From Caenorhabditis elegans (lineage: Eukaryota; Nematoda; Chromadorea; Rhabditida; Rhabditidae), in the NCBI RefSeq assembly GCF_000002985.6, contig NC_003284.9, positions 12,152,001 through 12,216,000 of the forward strand: a DNA stretch of 64,000 nucleotides, given 5' to 3'. Numbering within the stretch: the first letter of the stretch is position 1; every line of letters starts with the position of its first letter. The position numbers and the translations under genes were made by a program. Of this stretch, positions 22,704 through 34,300 are shown piece by piece. The notes beneath the pieces were generated by a model. The model made no database searches and was not told the origin of the DNA. It was given only the letters and a program-made list of their open reading frames with translations.

Positions 22704-25110
22704 TTCTTTTGCTCCATTCAATGTTTATATGTTTGCTCAAGTTTTCGGCGAAGATGGATTAGTCGAGAAGTGAAATGTACTGTCTACAAAAGAGTCCAAA
22801 CTTTGTACCTCCTGGTGTGAATGGCGAGTACGACACAAATGAAAAAATATCAAGAAATGGAAAGGACTAACCGCAACATTTTGATTGATAACTTAACCTC
22901 TGAAACTGATAAAAAGAATAGAAGAATGATGGGGTGACCGTGGCACTGCCAGTCGCAGTTACAAGTTTAATGTAATGATATTGAGCACTAATAAATTTCG
23001 AGAAATTTAATGAGAATACAACGACTAGCCAGAAATTTAAGAATATACATTTTCAGACGCAGTCTGATTTCCCAAGAAATGAATAGGAGCCAATAAATCA
23101 TTGATCCTTCGATTCTCCCTTATCCTCCCTCTGCGTCTTCTCATTCTCTGCATCTCCGCTAGACCATTGAATCTTCGCCGGCTGTTTGCGAAAAAATCGG
23201 GCCCGGGCCTCGCGATCGATCCAAACAAAGAAACAAAACAGATGGACTCTCCGTCTTCCATCTCTCATTTTCATTCCTCCATTTTCGATTCGCCGACCAG
23301 AATATAAAACAGATAAACACAAAAGGTCCATTTCGGGCGACTCTGCGATGTTTTGAATAATTCAAGCCCTCGTCACCAGCTCACAGAAAGATGTGAAGAG
23401 CCTTAAGAGGGAGTAGATTGGCTTAGTATCTGTAAAATCTAGAAGCCATGCTTTTTCGTGTCACACACTTACTTAAATTTTTAGAAACATTACAGTTTTT
23501 AAAAACAAATCCAGTAAAATATAACCTCTCTTCAAAACTTGGCAATTTTAATTAATATAAGTAAAATGAATTCAAAAATGAGCTTATAGATATTCTCATT
23601 TCCAACTCGCGTTTTTTGACATATAAATTGTCTATCTTTTGTACTGTACTGTAGCGCTAAATCGGCTTGTTCTGTCTAATCGTGTAGTGAACTTGCAACA
23701 TTTATGTTTTGAGTTATGATCTCATAATCTTTTGAGAGCTTTGCACACGGTGTCCCTCTTCTTGCTCCGCCACTCAATTGTGAAATCCGACTAGGCTCAA
23801 GTCTACACTAGACTAACGCGCGGACGGCTTTCTCGAATAACTACGGCGCATCTATGAGACGAAAAGACAACAGACGTGTGTCTATGTCTACGGGCTGTCT
23901 GGGTAAGAGCCACACCCGGTGGCCCTTCCCGTCTCCCGCTCAATATCTCTTATAGTCGCCAAAAGATCACTATAGGCGCCTAATAAACTCTCACGTAGCA
24001 GCAGCCACATCAGTCCAATCTGTCTCCGCGTAGTCAATCAGGGCCGTTGTACTAAAAACAAGTAGGCCACCCACTAGACAAGGGATGGAGATAGAGACGA
24101 GAAAAGAAACCAGATTTTATAGTAGTGTGGTAGTGATGGTGCTGGTTGCCAGACTTTTTATTACGATACCCTTTTGCCGCACCTGGAAATTATGATTCAA
24201 CAGCCCTCACAAATTTGGAAGTTTTTAGTCGATTCTAGATCATTAAAGTTTAGCTCGGCTCAAGTCTACAATAAAGTCAAAGACTAGTTTTCTTCCATCA
24301 CCATCCATCGAATGAATAAATTATCATGGCACACAGAGGCGCGCAAAACCTCTAAATAAATCCCTGACATATTTTCGGTTGGGGTTCTACCACTTGTCGA
24401 CATCAAAAAAGAAGTCTGGGTACAATAGTCTATAAATCTTTTCTCCACTCTCTCTTTCCATCGCCCATCAGTCCACCACTGGTCCTACCGTATCACCATC
24501 ACAGCGTGGGACACCTTTCGGATTGAGAAATCATCATCATCATCGCCGGGGGTCTGTGTTTCGTGAAAGAGAAAGCGAGGCCAGCTGATAAAATGGAAAC
24601 GGCGAATGGGGAGATGAAGAAGATGGAGAAGACGAAAAATACAACGATGATGAAGAAGATGATGATCAAGAGAAGACAGGCAGGTTCTCATACTCTTTGC
24701 ATCACGTTGCGTTTCGCATCCGAAATTTTTATGATTTTGCAATGTGTTACCATACCCGTCGCCCCGATAAACTATAATATCCAAATCTCTGATCACAGAC
24801 CAATAGCGGTTTTGTTTATATATTTTCCATTATTTTTCAAGTTTCAAGTTTTCGCTTTCAGTCGTTATTTCCCAGTGTAAAAAGGTCACTTGAAAGAAGA
24901 ATAAAGAGAGAGAGGCAAACGAGAACTATCCCGCCTTTTCTCTCTATCTTTCTCATTGAAGAAAAATGGAAAAAAGACCGAAAAAAAAACGTTGGCAAGG
25001 TCATGGACATTGTTCATAATTGGAGATTGAGATAGACAGGATGGTAGGTATACGGTACAACGGGAGAGGTGAATTGAGAGTGAAAGACAAGAGAAACGAA
25101 GGGGGGTCGC

Positions 25111-25126
25111 GGGGGGGGGGGGGGGG
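25111..25126. repeat. Poly-G tract, 16 bases
   Basis: Uninterrupted run of 16 G, preceded four bases earlier by another six G. Confidence 0.95.
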
Positions 25127-25951
25127 CAACGTTCTATGAACCCGGTGCATTCAACAGCATTTCACAAAGTGGTGACAATTCAAAGAATGATCATTGGCAA
25201 ATACATGGGAATTTGGGAATTCAGGGTTTTATAAAACTTGAAATGGTTTTGTTGACTTAGTATGGTTTTTCGTTTTTCAAAATTTTCCAAATTAGCTTTT
25301 CTCACGAAAAAAAGCAAAGTATACTTCCATTGTGTTTTTTTGATGAAAAGCTCCAAAAATTGCCGGTATGTTTGAATCTTCAAAAAGTTTCAGAAAAAGC
25401 AATAAAGTCTCATCAGTAGAACCATTTCAGTGGAGTAAAATGTTAGATTTCCTGAAAAAAATGTGGAGCCAATATTTTATGTATTGAAATTTTTTGCAAA
25501 CTTTTTTTTTGCGAAAAAAAAAACAAATTCAGCTTGAAAAAAGAAACACGAGAGAGAGTGTGAAGAAGTCTTGTGTGAGAAGAGGTTTCAAATCTTGATG
25601 CCTTTTTCGCTGCATTTCCACGCATTCTCCGACTCTTCTTCGCGCGCCCTGGGACAAAAAGCGCGAAGAGTACTAATCGTAAGAAACGATCTCTGTCTTT
25701 CTCGCGAGGCGCTGGGCGCATCTCGATTTCTTTTTCATGAATGTGTACATGTGTGCAGCAAAGCAAAGTACATGCTCACATTGTTGCATGTTACGGAAAG
25801 TTAATAATGGAAAATCGGAAATTAATGCTTCAAAATTTGGTAAAAAGTGTTAAAAACCACTAGGAACCGGAGAAAATGAAAGAGCTGAAAAATCAAAAAC
25901 CTCGAATTGTTTTCTTCTTGTTTTCTGTGACGTCTGGAAGAAAACAGACAT

Positions 25952-25964
25952 GGGGGGGGGGGGG
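25952..25964. repeat. Poly-G tract, 13 bases
   Basis: Uninterrupted run of 13 G. Confidence 0.9.
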
Positions 25965-27153
25965 CTCACCGGTTCCCTTTTCCATAGCGTAATGAGCAAA
26001 TAGCAATGTACATTCTAGACTCTTCGTTTCGTTTACTATCTTACAATGTGCTATCAATAAAGAGAGAGAAAGTTTTATAGTGGTTATTTACGTTGATGCT
26101 TGATCACTTAGTCTCCCAGGTATCAAGGCTCGGTCAAAACTGCGTGTGTTCGGTTCTCGAGCCACATGCGATGATGATCGGTTAGCCGTGCCAGTTCCGA
26201 CTTTGTTTTTTTTTACCAATCAGATGGAGCTGGAACAAAATTTTGGGACAGGGGTAACATGATTCAATCAGACGTTTAAAGTAAAGGCGATCTTTTACGG
26301 GTTATATTAAGAAAGTTATAGTGTCGTTACTTTCTTGAACAAAACTGCGTTAAGTACAATTTTTATCAGCCTCTTACAAGGTGTCTACAAACATTTTCCG
26401 ATTTAAAACTGATACAACTCTATTCCATCTTCGCCATCTAGACGTAGTCCACACCAAGATTTTTTCTTTTGGTGTATTTTTTCAAACTACGTCATTTGGC
26501 AAAATATGATGGCTACCGAAGGACGGCAAGTGGAAGGACGGATGGCAAGCATGATTGAAAACTCTTCACTGCCTGATTGTCACGTTGCATTCGTTTCGTT
26601 TTCCCTCCCCGGATGATTGACAAATTACTGTTCTTGAAAGAAAGAGTAGTTTTGGAGGCGAACGGGCGGGCATACGGAATGATGTAAATCACCAGCTACG
26701 AGGAAACTTTGTGTTTTCCTATTTTCTGTTTTTCAACAAACGTGAACTTTAAGAGTTGATCGATCGAAAAGAAGACATCATGCATTGACGCCAGTTGTTC
26801 AGGATTCAGAGGCCAGGAGATCGTTGTCAAGTGTTTTCCTTCTCTTCGCTACTTCGTTTCGCCAATTTGGGGACAAAACGGACCACCAAGAAACAAGGCC
26901 AGCCAACCCAATTATTAGTGCAGCGGCTCGTCAAGCAAATTCTATCTGACCCCTCGCCAGAAACGGAAGCCGAGCAACAAGAAAGGAAAGTGAGGGTCAA
27001 TGTTTTTGTTCAATTTTTTTGCACAGGTAGAAGAGAGCGTAGTTACTATTGTTTTCCGACGTCTTGTCTCGTCCTTCTGTTTGCTCTTGAGTCCCACCAA
27101 ACCCGATCACGGAGCAAAAGATCAGACTTGTTCAATTGAAGTATCGAATGTCT

Positions 27154-27165
27154 GGGGGGGGGGGG
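27154..27165. repeat. Poly-G tract, 12 bases
   Basis: Uninterrupted run of 12 G. Confidence 0.9.
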
Positions 27166-30100
27166 ATCTCTCACCATAAAGACTAGAACATATTGAGTTT
27201 CAAGCCTTTGAACGCCGAGTGAGTCCGTGAAGGCTTTTCGCAGTTCCCATAGCAAAAATGTGAAATTTGAAATGTTTTCGTCTTCGCTTTTTGTCCACCT
27301 CCTCCCTCTTCCCTCAACTCTTACGTTGTTTGCATACAAACACACAAACACTCCGGGGCAGATTCTCATTTCTACTTTGACACCGTCGACCCGAGCGAGG
27401 GAGAAGGGTCGGCGCCGCTGTGGTCGACGGGCGGCCTCAAAAAATCAACAGAATAACATTTTGAGAAAATTGGCAACACTTGAGACTCGGTGGTCAATCG
27501 ATCATTGTAGTTTGAATTTCTACAGTCCAAAAAAAATATTTCCTCCGAAAATTGGACTAAATGGTTAAAATTGTAGGGGCCTACAGTTTTTCCAGATCAA
27601 CACTCACTGTTTGAATCTACCAACCTACAAAATATTCAAAATTGTGTTATGTAGTCTGAATATTTATTTGAAATAATTACTAAACATCTGAAAATTTTCT
27701 TATAAAATGGGAATTGTCTTTTCTGTCTGGCAGGTGCAAATAGATTAGTAATTGGAATAAAATTGAAAATAAATTGAGGAAGTTATAAACTTTGTTTTTC
27801 ATAGATGTCATCTGTAAGTCAAAAAACGATTTTTCTGGATTTTATTAAAAATATTTTACCGACCCTCAATGTTTCCTGTGCTTATTTTTAAAGCATGTCT
27901 TTGGAGCATGTACTAACGAAAACATGAACTTTTTCAAAAACCCCTCATTTGTCATTTATGTACTTTTTGGAATGTATACTAAAAATACTGAAAATTGAAA
28001 AAAATCCAATATATCATATTTCATAACTATGATTGATTGGGAATGGGTGGAAAAGAGAGAGGGGGGGCTCAATTTTCCTCAACCGCTGTTTTTGTTCTCC
28101 TTTGCGTCCCACTTCCGAAACCCACAAACAAAGATTGTTTTTGCGAGAAGTAAATTGCAATTGTATGAATAGCTGAGAAATTGGTAGCCGGGAGGCTCAT
28201 TGCCAGCCACATAACCGTTTCCTGCACTTTTATGTAGGGGGGTAATTGTTGGCGGCGGGCTTGCCAAAAGACATCCAAAGCAACAATTTGACTTTTGGCC
28301 GAATGAGACATCATCTTGAGAGGGTCTAATAATTCTTCCATCGCATGCCACATCAAGTTTGACCGCTGCTTATCAGGCGATTTAATGGGATGATTTGCAG
28401 CGGTTTAATGGAAAAAAAAATGAATTGAGTATTTGGCTTTTGGTGAGAGGTGGAAAATTAATCTGAAATTTGCTCAACGCTTATTCTGAGACATTCAAAA
28501 AAAAATGGTATTGCTACATTTTCCTTGGCTAAGACTACAAAATGGTAAGCACTTTCTCATCTTGCCAAATATTTATTTCAAATATTGTTTTCAAAATTGT
28601 GCCACTACAAAAACAAATAGAAAACAAAATTTTAGATTTCTCGAATTCTCCACAATAGGCTGCAAGAATAGTTCCATCGCAACCATCTACCCGCCATTGA
28701 ATGACTTTTAGTCAGTATCAAGAAGGGTCAAATATTTTGCACGTAGTACCAAAACATGACATTATGCCCCCACGATGTCACTTCTAGTTTGACCACCCGT
28801 ATCGTGTAAATTAGTGAAGCGACAACGAGCTGTCAATATAGATTACCTCGCTTGACGTCTTCTCAATCAACGACAACACAACAGGTTTGCGCCTGAGTGA
28901 GCGCGCAAATCGATTTACTTTGAAAATGTACTCGTCCTAGATTGCCTTGCCTTTCTCCTCCAACACGTCGACACTCACTTTTCGTGCCATTTTTGAGATA
29001 GGAAAAAAAATTGGCGAACGAGAAAAAAAAACATGGAATTGGAGAAGAAAGAAAGAAAGTGTGAATTTATTTTAGATAAAAGAATTTCTGCGAGAGAGAG
29101 AAAAAAACTGTTCCAATCGAGCGAGGGAGACAAATGGTTGTCACGATTCGATGCGCATCACTCACTTTTTATTCAGAAAGATCATGTTTTGATCAAAAAT
29201 TCCAGATTTTAAATTCCAAGATCAAATTGGCAACGAAAACATTGATCTTTGGGTGAAAATATTGAAATTCAAAAGTTTAGCGGCTAGGGAAAAACAACGC
29301 ACAAATTGAAAATAGAATTGTTCCCACGGATTTGTGTTTTTCCCACTCACAGAGGACAGCTCGGTTCGAGCCAAGAAATCAAAATCAAAACTTTCAACAA
29401 CAAAACAAATTTGAGAAGGAAGGGATCTAGACTTTTATGCGATTATTAAGTCATAATTTTTCAGAATAATTTATTGTTGCTTATTTGTGTAATTTGTTTA
29501 TTCAAAGCTTATTTGATATTATGTTTTTTTTAAAGCAAACTCTGAAAATCCCAACCCTTCTCAACAAAAATCTCAACAATTTCAATTTTTGATATCAAAA
29601 TATCAACTCAATTTCCAAAACTTTGTAGCATCATATTTGCATGAATGATCGCTTTCTTTATCATTCTAATTCTCTTCTATCAACTGATATTTTCCCTTTC
29701 TCTCTTTTCTCTTCCCATTCTCATGATGCACTCAAAGAGCCGCATCGCGTTTTTGATTATTTTGATGATCACAAATCGATCAAACAGTACGTACAAATTG
29801 CCCAGGCGTTAAGCTTGTCCGTTAAGTCAATAAGCATGCAATCCTTCCGAGAGGACGCCGCCACCGCCGTGTCGCATAAATTGAATGAAACACTTTTGGG
29901 TTAGTGGGATGAAAAAGAAGAAGATGAAGAATCAAATGTGTTTGGGGTGGGAGAATGTACAGAGTTTGATCAAGACATAAGGATCTAGGGTTACATGTGA
30001 AACTCATTTTTGTCTACAGTTCAAATCCGGAAATTTTTCCTCATGTTCTTCTTTTTCTTCTATTACTCATCTGATCTCATCTGTATGCAAAAAAAAGAGA

Positions 30101-31390
30101 GAAAAGAAGAACAGAGAGAAAAGTGATTTTGGCGAAAATCAGTCAAAACCTTTTCAGGGCCAAAATGGACCAATTTTTCATTTTCCCACTTTCACTGGAA
30201 ATTGGAAATTTCGGAAATGGAAAATTATCGGAAGTTTAGAAGCATTGTTCATTTCGCAAAACAACTTTCAAAATGTATGGGAAGTGTTTGGAAGTTCCAG
30301 AAAATAAATGCACTCATGGATGGTAAAATGATTTCTTTAGGAATTTATAGTTGAAAATTACATCTCAAAAAAACCTCCAAAGATTCTGTAAGCATAATGA
30401 GTTAATTTTTTATTGGACTTTTCAAGACACCAAAAAAGTTTTGTTTGCTCCAAGCGTTGCAATATTTGAATACGAACTATTTATACATAAAATTAAATAA
30501 TAATAACTCTAGTTTAAGTTTTTCCGACTTCCAAACGAATGATAGGAAAAATCTGCGGTAATTCTCCTTTTGTGAGTTGAAGCAATTTTGAGTATCTGTG
30601 CCACTACTTCCTCTGTAATTTCAAAGTAATATGAAAACAAAAATTGATACTTTTGTGAAAACTCTATAGTTTTGTTTTAAAAAAACTTTAAATATTCTCC
30701 TTTTTTGCTGGTTTTTATTAAAATACGTTTCCAGATATTTTGTAAACCGTGTGGAAATGTGAGTAGGTTTTTTCCTTTCTAACGATTCAATGATGAAAAT
30801 GAAAATCCAAAGTCTAAAACCGACAAGTGTTGGCAAAAGTTTGATGTGCAAAGAGTGGAGGAAGATGGATGGATATCGGAACGTCATTTGTTGCTTTCGT
30901 ATTCCAGACTTGCACTTTTTGCACTGGCTCCCAACAGCTCCCTCAGGCTCCAAGTGCACCGAGCTCTGACGTTGGAAAATGTGAATACTAACGGAATAAA
31001 TTTCTTTTTCTCAAAAATATTCCATTGTTTTCCGAAAGCGGTTGACGAATATAAAACAAAAACCACTAGAGCAAAGTTTGTAGTCCAAAAGCAATTTCAT
31101 CTTTCAATAACCTTTTTGTCAGACCCAGACCACCCGTTCTCAATTACACTGGTCTTTGATCAGTGGCTGCCAAGAAATTGGGGCCTTTTGCCGTCAGACG
31201 GATGAATGGAATAGCCCCGTGCCTAATTAACACCACGTTTTAGTTTTTATGGCATTGTCGGAGAGAAATGGAAAAAGGAAACACCCTCGCGTTCTGGCCC
31301 AGTCTTTTTGAAGGATAAAACAGAGAAACTGGAGAATAAAGGACAGCTGGTCCACAGCTGCCCAAAATTCGTTATCCCTCCGTTGTTACT

Positions 31391-34300
31391 GGTACTCTAG
31401 AATTTTCTTGATCGCGTGTATGTGTCCTCATCTATTTTTTTTTTGGAACAAGAAGGTTGGCATGGTCGAACGCATGCAATAACGGCGATAAACACCCCTC
31501 CAATACTGGTCATTATGACGGGAGTGAGAAAGAGATAGAGAAAATGATTCAAAACAATTGGACGACCAGAAAAAAAAAGAGCGTAGGGGTTCTGCAAAGT
31601 TAATCTTTCGAATAATCCGGATCAATGTTGGAATTTAATGATGATTCTGGTGCAAATGGATTGTTACCGGACGGATTTAGAGATTTTGGAATTGAAATTG
31701 CAGATTTGATGCAAAAGAAATCCCGCTCAATGCGACCAGGGTTCAATGATTAGCTAAACTACAATAACTACAATTGAAGCTATTTTCAGCTCGATGCTAT
31801 TGTTATTGTAGATCTAACAGTCCTGAAAAGGTACGACGTGAGCTTGTCACCTTGAGCCGAGAGTTCAAAAATTTTTAATCGTTATCAGTCAATTATCATT
31901 TTCTTTATATTTGTACAGAATTTTTTATTACAGGTAGAAATGAATTACGGCTAGTAGGAAAGGTACTCAATCTTTAATGACACATCGAAATATTTTTAAA
32001 CACAAACAATATGGAGTTTTTTCAGCTTTTAATTTTTATAATTAGCTTAATTTTATTTGTATTTTTTTGAATTTACATTTTCAATTGTTTGCACAAAAAT
32101 AATCCTTTGTCTCCCCGTTCGCCAACCCTGTGTACTTACTTTCAAAACTGTTATATGATATAAAACTAAATGCATTATCAGTTTGTCATTTGATTTTGTC
32201 TGGCCTAGCGACAATTTTGTATTTCCGAGTTTCATTCATACTCATATAATTGCAGAAATCATTCTCAAGACGTGGTATGTACATCTGATCAACAATTGAG
32301 ACAGTATCACGCCGCCTGTGCATACAATCGAGTCCATTGTGATCGTTGAACAAACTTTTTTTTTCTCATTTCTACCCAAATAGGAAGAATGAGGAATAGT
32401 GAAGTACATCCATTTCATTCTAAATCCCATTAGAGATGTAATGTTGAGGAAAGATGCAAAAGAAGTAGTTGAACATGTGCAAATGACAAGCGACCGAAGT
32501 TCATTTTATTTCATTATTCATCTTTCTTGTTCTGGAAATTGAAAAACTCAGTGGAGAGAAACTAAAGAAATGAAAAAGTGCAATTTTATCTCCCTTTCGA
32601 TCTTGTTTCATTTAATTTAAGCTCTCTGCTGGTTGCAACACGACTTTCTCTCATTTTCTTTTTCTCACCATCTCGATCTCAATTCAATTATGAAGGAGTA
32701 GGAGAAAATGATGAATGTTGAATTAGCAAGCGCGGCGGGCAACGGGGACGGTTGAGAAAAATGAGTAGAGAAGAGACGATTAGCATAATTTCCGAGAAAA
32801 AGAGACGACGACCTAGAATATATGGGTGCTTTTCAAGATACTCTAGTGATTAGGGGGATATATGATAACGAACCGTTTAGAATTGCATGTGGAAATGGGG
32901 TTGTATGATGCAACCTGTTCTTCCGAAGAAAAAAAAACGGTTTGCAAAGATTTTTTTTGTAGATACAATACAGAGATTATAACACGACTATCACATAGAT
33001 CGTGTATCAATTGAATTTATTGCGTTTGTGTCTTTTTTTTTGCCTAAAATAACATTTTTTGAATTCAAAAAAATCATGTCTTAGAGCCCGAACAGGGGTG
33101 TTGTTTTTTTGATAAATAAGCGTATTCTATTTTAAAAAATTGTAAAATTTTGCATCTGCAAAGTTTACTTTGAAGTCCTTTTGGGTCAGAAAAATTATTC
33201 ATAAATTCTACGTAAGTTGCAATTTTAAGTTTATCAGTTTTCATATTATTTTTCAGAAAAACTGGCAGAAGCTCACACTTTTTTCCAGCGACCAAGTACC
33301 CGTGTCACTTGTTTATTTATTTTTAAAAGAAAACCGTGAGAATTGCATTTTCTCACTTAGCAACAAGGTTCCACTTTTTCCTTCCGAAACTCTCAAGATG
33401 AGTGCGTATGTATACATGAGTGAATAGATTCGATGTTGTATTTTTGATCTCATGAACATCATGACCACCGCTGCTATTTTCCATTTTCCCGAAAGTTTCT
33501 AAATTTTGTTTCACACATACACACATACGCACCTAGAGAAACTTTTCAATTTCTGAAAAAGGGTCAATCCGTGCGCAAGGGCGAGTGGAAAAATAGAAAT
33601 TTGACGGCAAAGAAGAAAGATCGGGGTTTGTATTATAAATTGAAATTTGCAAGAAATTCCCAGTAACACAAAATGTAGAGGTAAGGGAGTGCAACTTAAA
33701 GACGAGTTTATTTAAAGACGAGTTTATTTTATCATGTTACACTCTATTTTAGCCCATCAATCACAGAATCTAACACTTTCGCTTCGCAACCAAATCTTTT
33801 TTCCTTTTTTTTTGAAACGAATTCAATTGCGTTTCTTAATTTCCTTTTTTGTAGATATGACATTGTAGAAAGTCTTGTGACGACTTTCAGGGGGCTCATA
33901 TCAAGAAATTGAACGCCTCAGTAGCAAACTACATGACAGTATGAAAGTCTTGTCCCAAGCACATGTGACATTGACTTTTGCCCCGTTATTCCAAAAAAAA
34001 AATGAAATGGGTGTGTTTGATGGGAGAAGTGTTCCAACATCAAACCAGTCAATCACTTCATTGTCATAAACCATAAACCCAGGGGTTTTTGAGAAAAGTG
34101 TAGAAGAAAAACGGAGAATGACACAGCGAGTTTTGGTTTTTAATCGCAAACTCTTCTCTTTTTCGTCTTTTTCTCCAGCTATTTTTTGTTCCGACAAGAT
34201 TAACAGTGTTCTTTCAACACTTAACAGCTGAGCCTGTGCAATAGGATAGTCGGCAGAGAACAGCCGGTATGTGATGAACAAAAAACCGAGCGCCCAGAAG

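Larger units (their letters stand above)
20298..31390. other. Long gene-poor region with GC-rich islands
   Basis: About 11 kb in which I cannot support a gene. It alternates AT-rich DNA with GC-richer islands (for example about 22380-22560, 23050-23320, 23740-24050, 26790-27440 and 28780-28980). Stop-poor frames occur in these islands on both strands and mostly contradict each other. There are G/C homopolymers, GAGA tracts and ATC/ATG trinucleotide runs. One plus-strand frame at 29641-29904 looks coding (see findings). The region could be regulatory DNA, or introns of a gene whose small exons I miss. Confidence 0.4.

Noticed and set aside
26720-26965. Plus-strand open segment near 26.8 kb with a TTGTTCAG acceptor
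   Set aside because: Open in two frames, with no ATG in the best frame, no matching donor, and high GC content explaining the lack of stops.
28069-28356. Two overlapping minus-strand frames of 90 and 95 residues
   Set aside because: Two frames open at once in a GC-rich patch indicate low stop density, not coding. No splice signals fit.
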